A stretch of 64,000 nt of DNA from Angiostrongylus vasorum. Taxonomy: Eukaryota; Nematoda; Chromadorea; Rhabditida; Metastrongylidae. How positions within the stretch are numbered: position 1 is the stretch's first letter; each line of letters starts with the position of its first letter. Shown piece by piece: positions 47,791 to 60,004 of the stretch. The translations under genes were made by a program, and so were the position numbers. The notes below the pieces were generated by a model. That model was not told the origin of the DNA. It did not search any database and saw nothing but the letters and a program-made list of their open reading frames with translations. Location: assembly GCA_018806985.1 (NCBI GenBank), contig JADANN010000145.1:62001-126000 (forward strand), read 5' to 3'.

Positions 47791-50700
47791 ATGGAACGAG
47801 ACAACGTTATCGCTGGTCCATCCACAAGGCAATGGTCTGCACCAGGTTATGGATACGGGCCTTGGAATGGGCCCTGTGCGACGAACGCTCCACTTAGTTT
47901 ACCGTCGAACACAGCAAGCTCTCAGAATGGCTGGTTTTACCAAAAAATTACCCTTTTCTCAAATAGGGCACTGTAACAGGCATTCTACTTAGAAAACATC
48001 TTTGAATGTCTGAGTGATACTTCTTTCTGAAGAATCAAGTTTGTAACGGCATATTTCTCAATTCAAATGGTATATTTCTTATTTGGGTAAGTTTTCCTTC
48101 TTGCTAGCACCGAGAACTAGTCGTGGAAGAGCGTTTTCATGCATTCACCACAACCAACAAGTCGCCATTGGCTTGCAAATCAGAGGGAGAGCAACCATTT
48201 TGAGACTTGTTCACCAGTGCTGTGTACATTTGTCTTGGCACTGCCTTTTTACTAAGGCTTCTAGTTGAAATGTAGCACTCCTTTCCAGCTAGCGTGACCT
48301 TATTCGTCTGGAGGCATTAATTCTCTGGGAAAACACTTGAACACCAAGGGAAACGTTGCTTGGGGGTCAATACGAAATATTTGATTATCTCACCATTTTA
48401 TTACCGTCCTGAACACATATTGCAAGTCTGAAAGGAAGTGATAGTTTTCAATTTGGTATACAACAAAAAGAATTTAGCATGAAGCGTGCTACATATAGAA
48501 ATCGATTTCTCGATTATTTATAGGTGGAGGTACGAGGCGACCAGAGGGGACGATGTCGTCAAAATTTTTTTTTCCGTCTTCACCACAACACTCATCAAAA
48601 TCAGATGCTAAACGTTGCTACAAATATGGTAGCACTTTTCTCTTGCTGAACTACCTTATCCTCAGCATAATGGCAATCGTTCTGACCAGTCGTATTCAGG
48701 TTAGGGTTTTGCTAGTCAAATTCTATCAACTTTGCCGTCATTTATTGTTTAATCAACGGGATTTCTCTATATGTCCACCGTTTGTTAGAGCAACTATCGT
48801 ATCAGGTGTTTGAAAATCTGTAGTTATGGAGTTTCGGTGAATATCAAGTGTGATTAGACCTTGTCCACTGCTACAATGAAACGAAGTTTTAAGAATGGAT
48901 GGATGGTCAGCATTTCCCCCCCATTTCCACAACCGCCACTTCACCCACGATGTACGTGAGGTTCAATCGACCTCTGATGCTGCCACCACCCACTCTAACA
49001 GTACGAAACAATCCAAGCTTAGGTAATTCAAGTTAAAGTCCAAAGGTTTCTTCTTCGATGCGGGCTGTAGTTTCCGTATACGTTGACTTTTTTGTTTTGT
49101 TCACTATATATGTTATTATATACGGAGGTGTTCCTGCGCATCGGTCTGCGTCCTGGCAAGATCTCCCAAGCTGAGAAGGAGTCCGGAGTTTCCATCAGGA
49201 AGCCTAGCTAAGAGTAAACCAATACCAGGATCCATCACCGTCTTGGTATCAAAGTTGCATGGTGGTAAATCTCCCTCTGATCCACAAGGGCTGCGACTGC
49301 CTGTGGTGGTGACGACCTAGGGCAGACTTTGGCCCAGCCGACCTCGGGACTCCAGGGAAACACAATTGCCTAAACCAGCAAAAACTCCGAAAAATGGAGA
49401 TTATGCTGCTGCCCGCATAATCAGTGAGGACGGGCGATTCAAGTGTCAAGTATCAAGTAAGTATACTTAATATTTATGCTTAAATAGTCTTTGGTGCTTA
49501 CAGAAACAGATTTTGGTTAACGTCATCCCAGAATGAAATGGGAAGGTATGATTTGATCCATTGAGTGAACTCATCGTTAATTGGTTTGCACTTCTTTGAT
49601 TCGCTTCTACAATTCTTCCTGAATGAGGGCTTTTTCACGTATCTTGTCATCTGTGGCCAATGGTGTGCAAGAAAACCTGGAGTATCCCAGATTTAAATGT
49701 TACCACTATGATTTTGTTACCACTGAGTTACCAGATAAAGAAATGAATGCTTTCCAAAGTTCGGAAGAAACTTGAACAACCGCCGTCCATGTTTCCCATG
49801 CTGAGAGAGTATTTTCATAGCGTTTGTATATTATTTGAGAATCTTGTGTGAGAAGCTTCGATCCTTTATGGTTAATTAAATCATCGACATTCAATTTTCA
49901 GCATGTGTCGTAATAAATAGAGGAGTGCCAATAGTAGAAATGTTGACAGGAATCAATTATCGCACTCTAAAATCTGTTTTGCAACGTTTTCTGATGAGCG
50001 ATATTTTCGTTCGTGGTGTATCGTCTTCTGAAAGAGAAGTTGTTTCTTTGGCTGAAACTAAGTTTTCAATTGTTCTCATTTGTAGATGGTGGAATTCCAA
50101 CAACGCCGGTGCCACAGTTGTATCCAGGAATGAGTGCTCAAGGATGTGGTAATGCAGGAATGCCAATATTCAGCCCACCACCACATCCGTCGAACATTCG
50201 TCACTTTGGTGGTTGTCAGGGCAGCCGTCGAACTGACAATAACAGTCCAAGGTTATCGTCACTTCAGAACGTCTTCAGTTTAGGCTTTTCCTTCTTCATA
50301 AGCTTTGTTCAAGACAGTTAAACCGAAATAAACTTTTGCATGATTTCCACAACAAGCGAACTCCTTTACTTCAAATAGCCGATGTTCTCTCAAATTTGGT
50401 GGAATTGGCTAAAGACTGTCGTGGATCTCGGCGAGTAGAAGAGATAGCTTTATTTTTTTGACAGTTATTCAAAACTTGTGCTTCTAATAATATAACTGGG
50501 ACGAATCAGAAGGTGGAAACATTAAATTCAAGCGCCAGTGACACTTTCACCAATTTGCCTATTTAAAATGTTCCAAGAGTCAATAAGCTTGCGCCTAGAA
50601 TAGAATTCTCATTTAAACACTTGGAATGGGGTTAATTTTGCTGCTTACTGGTTTATGTGTAACCATAATAAAATAGGTATTCTTGTGTATTAAAGGATAC

Positions 50701-52935
50701 AATGACAAGTACGGTCTTTACATGACCACTGTCTATTGCCTATGTAACCTTACCACTTTGAGCAGTTTCTTTCGAGTTTCAATACTTCTTTGGGGGTACA
50801 AGAACCCTTTTTTAAATTTAAAAGCATTGAAACCAGTTATCATGCTGCTGTGAGAACTACCCATCATTCATTAATCTTTCGTGTGGCGTATATGGCATAA
50901 ATTCGCGACGAAAAATTTTGTGTCTTAGCGAGCCCGCTAGAACATTACAAATACCAAAATGGGCTGTAATGATGCATGTCACCAAAAAATCAATTGTAAG
51001 TGGTCAGAGGTAAAAAAAGTGAAAGTGAAAAGGGAACAGGGGTTACCAGCAAGTAAGTGTTATGGTCGTTCAGACCTATTCATGGGACAAATCCATGCCA
51101 ACCACCAGCGTATCTATATTTCATAGAGAGAGTATGAGAACTATTGCAGATTTCTTAAAGAGAAACTCGAGGGTGCATCTGCAAAAGACAAGCAAATGCT
51201 TCTCGACAAAGTTGTGGCTAGTGCTCAATTTCTAATGATTGACGAGTTTGGTAATTATTTGGTTTAGGTGAAGAGTTGTTTCATTCTGTTTTATTCGGCT
51301 TTTTTATCCGTCCAACAGTTTGTCTTTTTTAGAAGGTTTTTTGAATTTGGAGCCCCGGAACAGAAGTCTGCTGTCAGGGTCTCTCTGAAAGGTTATGTTC
51401 TCAGTCTCGCTCGGCACATGTTTGGAAGTCGTGTCGTCCAGAAAGCTTTGGAAAGCGCAGACGAAAACATTCAGCTCGAAATTCTGGGAGAACTAAAGAA
51501 ACCAGGTATCTCTAAGTTAATTTTCAGAGCTTTTCTTTGGTCGTTTTCATTTTTATAACAACGTTATAATTCATTCTGGCAACCCAATCGTTGCTACTGT
51601 TTTCAATAGTTGCTACTTTATTTCCTTATTTTTTCCAAACAACAGTTCTAATTATCCTTCCAATTCTGGAATCATCACATTCTATTCACGAGAAATGTAA
51701 TCCTTGCACCTTATACTTGCTTAGAAATGGTCATCTATAAAATAGGACATTCTAGTCTAGCACTAGTGTGATTTGCGTAATGGTTAAGTGATAAAGATCT
51801 GCTTCAAAATTCTATCGATTTTATCGAAATATGCGTAAATCATTCTACGAATAAGAAGAAGCCATGACATTTATTGGGAATAATCTCATAGAACGAACAA
51901 CTCCTCATCTGTGGAAGTGCGCGCGGGACAAGAGTGGAAACCACGTCATTCAGGAGCTCATGGTAAATGTGAAACCAGAACGGCTACAGTTTGTCATCGA
52001 TTCCTTTACGAAATACGGACCTCAAACTGTACGATGAATTGTGCTTGTTACAGTGTTTTTTCGACTTTTTGGACCACCGTATTTCCGTTGTATTCTTCAT
52101 CAATACTCGTTATGTATCTTGACAAGCTTCTACAGTTTAACGCAAATATTATTTAATACTTTTTTTACCGTTACAAATATTTTTATAGATTGTAAAATTA
52201 TCCATGCATCGGTATGGCTGCAGAGTTAATCAAAAAGTGCTTGGCCATTGCACAGAAGAGCAGAAGAGACGTGTTCTGGAAGCCCTCCATGCAAATGTTC
52301 GCTCACTTGTTCTGGATCGCTGTGGAAACTATGTGATACAACATGTCATTGAGCGCGGTAGTGATCCAGACAGAGATCGTATCATACAAGAGGTGATCTA
52401 GTTTGATGTGTTTTCAATTTATAGTCATGAATGTGATGTCTTGTTTTCTGCTTTTTATTTTTCCTCTTCAGCACTTTTTCACTTTTTCAAATTATCTGGG
52501 TTTTCTACTTTTCTAGATAATCTGGTTTTCTTCTTAGATAGTTGGAAACCTGTTGACATACGCAAGTCACAGAATTGCTTCTAATGTCATCGAGAAATGC
52601 TGGATTCGTGCTGGACGTCACCTTAAAGCTGTTGTCGTCGATGAAGTCTGCAAAGATGGTGATAGGTAGGGTTCGATCATTGTTATTCTACGTTTTTTGC
52701 TCCTTCTCCGTACTTTCTTTGCAATTAACTATTTTCGGACGTTTTCGTAGTTGTTATGTAACTATTTAGTCCATCGTCTCCTGTTCTCCTCATGGTGAAA
52801 GACCGATATGCGAACTACGTTGTGCAGAAAATGCTGGATACAGCTGATCCTGATCACTGTGAAAAGTTGACGTATGCAATCAAGCCACACTTTTCTACAC
52901 TTAAGGAACTTAGCCATGGCAAAGCATATCATTAG
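47791..52935 (+). CDS. PUF (Pumilio/FBF) RNA-binding protein gene, coding continuity doubtful
   Basis: PUF proteins bind 3'-UTR sequences of mRNAs through eight helical repeats and repress translation or promote decay in the cytoplasm. Likely N-terminal exons are low-complexity: 47791..~47933 (MERDNVIAGPSTRQWSAPGY), from 48524 (TRRPEGTMSS...) and from 50086 (GGIPTTPVPQLYPGMSAQGC). The repeat domain is in exons 50318..50430, 51150..51267, 51333..51505, 51892..52028, 52189..52392, 52538..52665 and 52770..52935. Repeats 3-8 join in phase. Problems: a GC donor after the first repeat exon, TAG as the last codon of the second, and one extra base at the start of the third. Either this is a decaying copy, the sequence has errors, or an alternative intron bypasses the damage. 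Family certain; functional state and N-terminal exons uncertain. Confidence 0.8.
49118..49465 (+). repeat. Repeat D copy
   Basis: GGAGGTGTTCCTGCGCATCG, AAGCTGAGAAGGAGTCCGG, GTAAACCAATACCAGGATCC, ACCTCGGGACTCCAGGG, ending CAAGTGTCAAGTATCAAGTA. In a putative intron of the PUF gene. Confidence 0.75.
50318..51505 (+). CDS. PUF repeats 1-3
   Basis: Exon 50318..50430 reads NRNKLLHDFHNKRTPLLQIA and NLVELAKDCRGSR, the R1 repeat (compare SRLLEDFRNNRFP...HGSR). Exon 51150..51267 continues FLKEKLEGASAKDKQMLLDK and MIDEFGNYLV, then TAG where the family has CAG (NYVIQ). Exon 51333..51505 reads FFEFGAPEQKSAVRVSLKG and GSRVVQKALESADEN, repeat 3. To keep frame between repeats 1 and 2 the donor must be GC (TCTCG|GCGAGT, 50430/50431), a rare but known intron class. 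Confidence 0.82.
51265..51340 (+). other. Nonsense codon plus one-base shift at a PUF intron
   Basis: The natural exon end TTG-GTT-TAG|GTGAAG carries TAG (51265..51267) where homologues have CAG. The next exon after TTTTTTAG reads AAGG-TTTTTT-GAA, one base longer than the AAG-TTT-TTT-GAA expected for KFFE. An in-frame bypass exists: donor TATTTG|GTTTAG at 51261 joined to acceptor CCAACAG at 51318 gives NYL-FVFFRRFFEFG. Confidence 0.6.
51892..52935 (+). CDS. PUF repeats 4-8
   Basis: Exon 51892..52028: LWKCARDKSGNHVIQELM and RLQFVIDSF (repeat 4). Exon 52189..52392: LSMHRYGCRVNQKVLGHC (repeat 5; note RVNQ where RVIQ is usual) and LVLDRCGNYVIQHVIERG (repeat 6). Exon 52538..52665: NLLTYASHRIASNVIEKC (repeat 7). 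Exon 52770..52935: LMVKDRYANYVVQKMLDTAD (repeat 8) and LKELSHGKAYH, then TAG at 52933. All phases agree. The triplets contacting bases (for example NYV-Q, SNV-EK, SRVVQ) look intact, so RNA recognition could be preserved if a product is made. Confidence 0.9.
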
Positions 52936-52999
52936 TGAGTGCGAATGTCCTCATGTCCATTTCCTTACCTTTATCATCATTTTCCATTATTTTAAAAAT

Positions 53000-54235
53000 T
53001 TCTCGAACCAACAGAAAAAGTCTCCACTTGTCTTTGTCGCGTTTCGGAACCGTTCAGCTGTTTCCGCTCGCAAGAACGACATTAAGGGAGTGATATACAT
53101 TCGTAGGAGGCTTTCTTTAAGTTTCTACTCTTCGCAAAACAAGGATAATGTAACAATGTGATAGTAAATGTAATAAACTTTGATAATAGTATTCTTATGT
53201 CGCTAAAAAGCCTTTACTTGTTTTTGTTACTGAGAGCGACTTGGACCAGGAGACATGGGAACACATGCGGGTCGTCGCAAGGTGAAACTCCTTTCCTTAT
53301 CCCACTTGATCAAGGAGCTGCAACTACCAAGCCTCATCGAAAAACGATGGAGAGGCTATCTCTACCCGCGGCTAAACAAAATAATGTTCGATGAAAAAAT
53401 TTCCCGTCATTTGGGAATCATTTTAAGACCAAAAAAACCGTGTTGGGATCTGAATGGCAAATGTTGTCCAAGAAAGAATCAGAGCGCAGAATATCAATGT
53501 CCGTTTTCTTTGCCGCAATTCTTGAGACACATCAAATGTGCCGCCTTAGAAAACTCACGAGTAACAGTGACAGTGGTAGTTATTATAACGAAAAAAAGCT
53601 GCAGATAACATAGTCGATTAGTTTTTCAGACTCCTGATTATTTTCGCCACTATTTTTTTATTGTATTCTTGATTTGGTCGAGGAAACTGCGTATAAAAAT
53701 CTCCCAACGAATCGACCAATAACGGATGAGTTGCAGCAGCAGAATTGCTGCCGGTTTTGTCAGTGTCGGCCAACTGAATGCGCTGGTCCCATCAAAATTA
53801 ATCGCTCGATGAATGCCGCCCTTGATCGTGAGGTGGCATATTTGAAAAAAAATTCCATATTTGAAAAAAATAATACTTATAACATGAAAATAAATGAAAA
53901 CTATAGACTTGCCACCGTTGTCGGGAATTACCGTTATCATCACGTGGAGAACTGAAAAACAAGCAATAAAGTACGCAGGAGCAACACAATAACTTGACTG
54001 GTTGGAAAACTAAAGTCGGATTTGTAATTCTTTTCTGGAATTTGCATTGGTAGCAGTTTCTTCTAGAACAGTATGCTATTATGTATTACTTGCAAAGCTC
54101 ATTTTAGGCACTTGCATCTCATTCGATTGAATTACAATAAAAAATTGTTCTCTTAACAAATTTTGAAGGGTAGAGTTTAAGGTACTAGAGTGGAAAATGC
54201 TTAGTTAAGCCTGATGATAAGAATTCAAGCTCGGG
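53000..54235. other. Region downstream of the PUF gene
   Basis: Several overlapping plus-strand open frames (53255..53608 is the longest, 117 codons) lack recognisable domains or splice context. Nothing is called here. Confidence 0.4.
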
Positions 54236-54239
54236 CGTG

Positions 54240-54832
54240 CGCAGCGCTAAGGGGCTCTAAACATCATTGAGGTGTGCAGACAAAGAAGAACAGACAATGC
54301 AACGTTGGTTTGGAAAATTATGTCGTGACGAATTCAACTTTAAAGATGAAGGAGGTCGTGATCGACTTTCTGCTACTGACGACAACGAGCCGAAGCTTGA
54401 TGAAAGCAATGGGCGCACAACTCCTCGCAAAGCTGGACCTTCCGAAATCGAATTTGCCCAAAACAAGCCATGAAGACCGTTTCGTGGTTACGGCTGGTTT
54501 GATCCATCACAGCTCACTGTACCCCGATAAAAAAAATAACGGCAGAGAACTATGTCCGACAGGTCGTCGAAATGCAGAAGAAAACTCAACGGGTGCTCTT
54601 TACATTGGTTCGGAAGGATACCAATCCCCGTGTATACGCTGCAAATGGTCCGAGAGCTGGGCTAGGAAACTCTGCCTTATCATCCATATTCGTCAGAGTG
54701 CACGCCTACCGAGATCATTTCTTCATTCACCTGAACAGCTTCCCGTATGAGAAACTCTTCAGAGACCGCTCCAAGGCCTCCAATGATTCCATTGTCTCGA
54801 AAAGTCAAGAATTTATGAACCAGCACAAATAA
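54240..54832 (+). pseudogene. Mariner-like (Tc1/mariner superfamily) transposase relic
   Basis: Frame from 54267 gives KEEQTMQRWFGKLCRDEFN, resembling the helix-turn-helix segment of mariner transposases (TVQRWFxRFRxGDF). After frame changes, the region near 54645..54720 translates as ELG-stop-ETLPYHPYSSECTPTE, matching the mariner LGWEVLPHPPYSPDLAPSDY block with its catalytic Asp position lost. It closes near SKSQEFMNQHK and TAA at 54830. Terminal inverted repeats were not found by eye. Confidence 0.7.
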
Positions 54833-55984
54833 ATTTAGTTTTAGCTGATGGATATGTGTGGATTATATCTGCTTTGAGCTAGATAAAAAAAACATCACTC
54901 TAAGTTGACGTAAGTCAATTTAAATTTGCAGCTTGAGGTCTGCCATTAATTTTCCGTTAACCCAAATTTTTCGTATGCGATCCATTCTGTGCAAGGAATC
55001 AGGCAAAGTTAGGACAAAGAAAAAAATGACTGGGAAGGCAGTCGTGATCCGCTCTCCCTGGTTTTCAAATTCAGTTCGCCCTGACACCAACGACCGAAGT
55101 TAGGATGTTTCAAGTGATGAGAAATCGTCTCCTTGGTAACCAGGCACCGACGATTACATCGTTGTGGTTTGTACAGCGCCATAGGCTGCGGGAGCTTCAC
55201 TAAGGATTACAGAACCAAGCTTTAAGCGGCCAGCTTATTCGCTATTCTCTAGAATGCTAGCGACGAAATACCGCCCATTCGCATACTAAGCTTGAGAGGA
55301 GAAGTCCAAATTTAACGAGCTTGCGTAGATTTCCCTTCTCGTATTCAGAACATGGAATAGAGTGCATCTTTTGCAAGTCTAATATATTCTTAGAAATTTA
55401 TCAATTGAGTGGCGGTGTGTAACAATCATTGTTCCTCAGGTAATCCGTCCAGCAACAGTCGGTAATAAAAAAAAATAGAGTATGGCGTAAGTTGAATTTC
55501 ACTCATATAGCGAAAATAACAGTCGCTTTAAACTTTTAACCAGGACATCGTAGCTCAGATCAAAATTTGCTAATCGAAACAAAAAAGTAGGAATCCGCAG
55601 ACAGTCGTCAACAAGATTTTTCATTCTTCTATCCTCCTATTCCGTAAAATCTCCTATTCAGGCAGGATGAATCCTGAATTTATGGAGCTCAATTTTTGTC
55701 CCGAACTATTTTCGAGACCAATTTGGAGGGGAATGCAAGTCGATATTGCTCTTCAATGAATAATTGGAGAAAAAAGGGGTGGTAGCCTATGAATTATAGT
55801 AGACAACCACTAACTGCCTTCTCTGGTTTCACTTTTTCGTTTATCTCACTGCGCATTAATTCACGCATACACGCAAGTCGTTCTAAACATTACAATGAGA
55901 ACTCAACTTCTCCTTTACTGTTGCATTCTGTTGAACGGCATCTTATGTTTATAATAATGCAATAACGTTCGTCTAACGCAACGG

Positions 55985-56275
55985 GGACGAGTCGTATGTG
56001 GTGCAGTGGTTAGAGTTGCCTTGCTATAGACAAATGGTCTTTGGTTCGATCCCGCGCCATGACTTCACCAAGCCTTCCATCCATTCGGAGTCGCAGAATT
56101 GATGCTAGACATGTTTAGTAGGAACAGCAATGATGAGGTACATTGGTAGGCCACTATGAGTCAGTGTATAAGCATGCATTTATTCATCTTTAATGAATGA
56201 GCTGAATAAAGTGGAATGAATAGACCATCCCTCATGGTTCGGTCAATTCCAAATTTATTGTCGTTTTTTTATAAG
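55985..56275 (+). repeat. Divergent SINE-A copy with canonical Pol III boxes
   Basis: Head carries TGGTGCAGTGGTTAGAG (box A) and GGTTCGATCCC (a consensus box B) about 50 nt apart, so it looks more tRNA-like than other copies. The body is diverged but keeps CATTGGTAGGCCACTATGAG. Confidence 0.75.
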
Positions 56276-56511
56276 CAACGGATTCACAGCTTTCGCTGAA
56301 TCTATCAGGCACTCTGCTCCATTCGAAACTTTTATAAATCAGGGTCAATCAATTTGTCATCGAGCTAAAAACATTGCCTCGTTACATTAGAAGACTATCG
56401 CAAGTCAAATATGATTTCATTCACCTCTACGATGCATAGTACAGTCGACAGACTGATCAGCGCCGAATGCTTTGTCCTTTATACTTTTTTATAATGTAAT
56501 AAATCGCACTA

Positions 56512-56890
56512 TGGAGCGGATGGCACAGTGGTGGTGATGTCCGTCAACATTAGCATGGTTCTAGTTCGATTCCGCTCCGGGCCAACTAAGCCTCTCATCT
56601 CTCCGGGGTTGGGAAATTGGTACCGGACTTAACTGGGAAAAAATCACTCTGTCCAATCCAGTTGGAAACGATTCACTCCGTCTATCTCATGACTTCAGCG
56701 AGAATTGTTCCACCAACATTCTATGACATTCAAGACGAAATGAAAATCCTCAAGCTGCAACCGAAGCCACAGCTAAAAACTTGGAAGACCTTCATGGACG
56801 ATTGATGAGAGCAAACGGATTGGACGTGAGAAGTGATGGGATCTGCACAGCAGATGTGAACACGGATCAAATAAAAAAAAAGTAGTATTA
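56512..56890 (+). repeat. SINE with A-type head joined to SINE-B body
   Basis: Head TGGCACAGTGGTGG (box A) and AGTTCGATTCC (box B), a CTCCGGGGTTGGGAAATTGG bridge typical of SINE-A, then from about 56700 the SINE-B body (TTCTATGACATTCAAGACG, CCTCAAGCTGCAACCGAAGC, GATCTGCACAGCAGATGTG). Either the full SINE-B structure or a composite. Confidence 0.65.
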
Positions 56891-57588
56891 AACTAAATCG
56901 CGCTTACGACACTGTTTTGGTAATTTGCTTGTCACAGTCCTTTTCGGATTCTTCGCAAATTCTTTGCTGCTCACGTTACATTATCAGGCACTAGATGGAA
57001 AATCCTTGCCTCACTTCTAGACCCTAACATTTCTTCCATTTGATTCGATTTCTTGACGTCATCGTCAATGAAAGTGGTCGCAATTGCGTATGGTCTGAAG
57101 GTTCATGATATGTCGTATACTGTCTTCGCTGACACTTCTAGTTTTGAGTAATGTCTAAGCTTCTATTCGTCTATAATTATGAGATAGCCGCACTATGACG
57201 TTCCTAGTGTGGTCGCTTAGAAATGTAGTGAGAATTGTCTGTTGTTAGCTTGTTTGACTGTTTGCCTTGTAGGAGTATGCCACGCGGGACTTTCACAGTG
57301 GTCTCACAGAAAACTGCTTCGACAATTTTTATACAGGAAATAACAGCAGTGTAATATTAACGATATGATGACATAGAAGAGGGTGGAGGATACAAACGCC
57401 AGCACCAGGAAGGAGGGAGAACGGAAGAGGAATGCTCTGAAGAAGAACTAGGTGCTGACAGAGCAACGTATAATTGCCCTAGGGAAAGTGGCGTTTAGCT
57501 GGTGCAGATGAAGATATAGTTTGAAGCGGTATTTTGAAAAGATGGTTTGAGGAGCAGGTTACAGAACTTTTTCTTAGGCAGTGCAATG

Positions 57589-57786
57589 TTATGCGGCTGA
57601 TTCAACTGACCGTACGGCTGCAGCGAATGCCTTCTTTAGAAAAAGCGGCGTGTTGGGATCTTCAAGAAACTTTTTACGGATAAGATTGCTGTTTGGAAAA
57701 TAGCCGTTATCGTTATCTGCTGACTCTAGGAAAGATAAATAATGTTCTGTAGCATATAGAGAACCTTCTCTGACAACTTGCACAAA
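57589..57786 (-). CDS. Isolated terminal exon of an unknown minus-strand gene
   Basis: After an acceptor-like TAGTAG (57788) the minus strand is open for 65 codons to TAA: FVQVVREGSLYATEHYLSFL, NGYFPNSNLIRKKFLEDPNT, then LFLKKAFAAAVRSVESAA. The composition is protein-like and an in-frame TAG sits immediately upstream, which suits an internal splice acceptor. I found no partner exon to the right before the SINE at 58.2 kb. Could be the 3' end of a gene extending past repeats, or a processed fragment. No family recognised. Confidence 0.35.
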   Translation of the reverse strand, partial: FVQVVREGSLYATEHYLSFLESADNDNGYFPNSNLIRKKFLEDPNTPLFLKKAFAAAVRSVESAA

Positions 57787-58198
57787 CTACTACTACAGCT
57801 TGCTCACATCAGCTGTGGAATGTTCACACCGTACACGCGAGATAGAAATATTACACAACTCGTGTGGAAAAGGTACAACTGCAATTCGTCCAAACAGTTA
57901 CAGGAGATTCTCTACGTTACAGAGCGCAATCCCATTGGAGGATTTGCTTTAATCTATAAACATTCTAGTAACAAATGTGGAGACATCGAAAATGTAAACG
58001 CCTGCCAGAACGTTTTTGGACTACCAAGCCAACACAAAAAATGGTAAAAAAAAATTTCTTCGGCTAAGGTTTCGACATCTTCGTCCTTGTTGTCGAGAAA
58101 AATATGGTTGTCATTTTATCCCTATCGCAATAATTTTTGCTCAGTGGCAAATAAAACTCGATCACTTAGCAAAAACCCCCTCGTAACATCTTTCCATG

Positions 58199-58490
58199 GA
58201 GGCGCGTGTGGCGCAGTGATTGGGGGGCGCCACTGCGACACACGTGTAATCGATCCCCGCTCCCCCTGGCTCACAAAGCCTTCCATCCCTACGGGGTCGG
58301 CAAATTGGTATCAGACTTTTCTTGGAGGATAGCAGCGCTGGCTTTATTCATCGGTAGGCCACCGTGATTCATTGTAAAGGCCAGATATGCATTCAACGAC
58401 CTCCAAACAATGCTTAATGAACTCGAATGCATGGCGCATCCCTTAGGGATTGATCAATTCCGAGAGCTTTATCCTTAATCCTTTTAATAT
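58199..58490 (+). repeat. SINE-A copy
   Basis: Head GCGTGTGGCGCAGTGATTGG, GTAATCGATCCCCGC, body, and GAGCTTTATCCTTAATCC tail. Confidence 0.85.
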
Positions 58491-59069
58491 TTTTCCACAT
58501 AGTTGCTTATTTTCATCACCGGTAGAGTTTGTTTGTTACTTGAGAGCATTTGCATTCATTTATTGTTATGGAGAAGGCTATTCGAAAATCTTCAGAATTT
58601 GTGCTCTGATAATCGTCAGGTGCTAAGCCCAACAATGTTCCTCCTCAGTTTTGCATGACCTTTTGCATCGCCGTAGTTTTGAATTTAGAAATTTTTGACC
58701 GAGTGTTGACCAAAGGATTTTTTTGGAACATGGTAACTGTTGGAAAGCTTTCTACACTGTGTTTCTGGTGCAGCACTTGTCTGTGTATTTTCTTACGATC
58801 ACATAGTTCCGTTACGTACTTAGGTACATTTAAACTATAAGGTCCTTTAATGTCTTTTTGTGAGAGATGCAGTTATGGAAGTGTAGCGGCTATCGTGAGT
58901 TATTGAAAGGACAGATATGAATTCAGTCGCCTCTACTCTACTAGATGTTGTTCATTGTATAGCGCGTCCATCAGAAATAGGTCAATGCCAATGCTTTGTC
59001 CTTTTATCTCCATTTTACGCTTTCCTATATTACGCAATAGTTTCATTCCTGTAGTTTTTTCTAACATTG

Positions 59070-59350
59070 AAAGTGCGCGTGTAGTACAGTAGGTAAAGGT
59101 GCTCAGGAAAGTGTATTTGGTCGTTGGTTAGAAAATACGTCCCTGACTAATCAAGGCTTGTATCCAACCGGGATCAGGGAATTGCTATCAGTCTTGTCTG
59201 AAAGGATAGTAGCACTGACTTGATACATCGGTAGACCACAACGATTCCTCGTGAAAGCCAGATGTAGATTTTACTATTTCTACGGTGCTTGGTAAAGTCG
59301 ACTGAAAGGCGCATCCCTAATGAAAAGATCAAAGCTAAACGACTCATTCT
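59070..59350 (+). repeat. Degenerate SINE-A copy
   Basis: GCGCGTGTAGTACAGTAGGT head, CAACCGGGATCAGGGAATTG and GACTTGATACATCGGTAGAC body pieces. Box B is not recognisable. Confidence 0.65.
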
Positions 59351-60004
59351 TTGTGGTTAACATTGAAGCATCCAACAAGACACTTTTAAAACCTAATTGC
59401 TCATTACTTCCCGCACCTGATTAAAGAACAGATTTGTTCTGAATTGAATTGGTCACATTGGTAACTTAGAGACCATTCCCGCAGCGATATTTTCTCCATT
59501 GGTACTAAGTCATCATCAATGAAGATGAATCCTTCTGTAAATCGCAGTTCAACACACGGAAACAACACACACTTGATACGGAAAAAGCAACACAATGTAT
59601 ACAGGTGCACTGTAGTTTGGAAGTGGAGGTTGCAGGCGCAGAAGTTTTTTTTCCAACTTTGCTTACAAACATGAACGTTCAATTCGACGACCTGGGAACC
59701 ATGTAAAGTGTTCTATTAAGGTTTCATCCATCGACAACGGTCGGTTTCGCACTGGATGGGTAGACGAATACAGACCGGCCCTCCTCCATCGATCTTCACT
59801 ATTCTATGATAAATGGTACGTGAGTACTTTCAGTGTTCTACGAAGAGGTGATAGCCGTCCTATAAGTGGAAAAAGAAAAGGATTTATCAAAATTATTTAG
59901 TATCAATAAGCAGTCATTGGAAAACAAAACTTGGTCGACCAAACGGCCAATTTGTAATCGCGCAATTATTTCACTGGTTTCCTAACAGTTACATAGATGC
60001 TTCG

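Noticed and set aside
53255..53608. 117-codon plus-strand frame downstream of the PUF gene
   Set aside because: No recognisable domain, overlapping open frames in other phases, and no splice evidence tying it to a gene.
55985..56060. Functional tRNA gene
   Set aside because: Boxes A and B are good, but there is no closed acceptor stem or anticodon arm and the unit continues into a SINE body.
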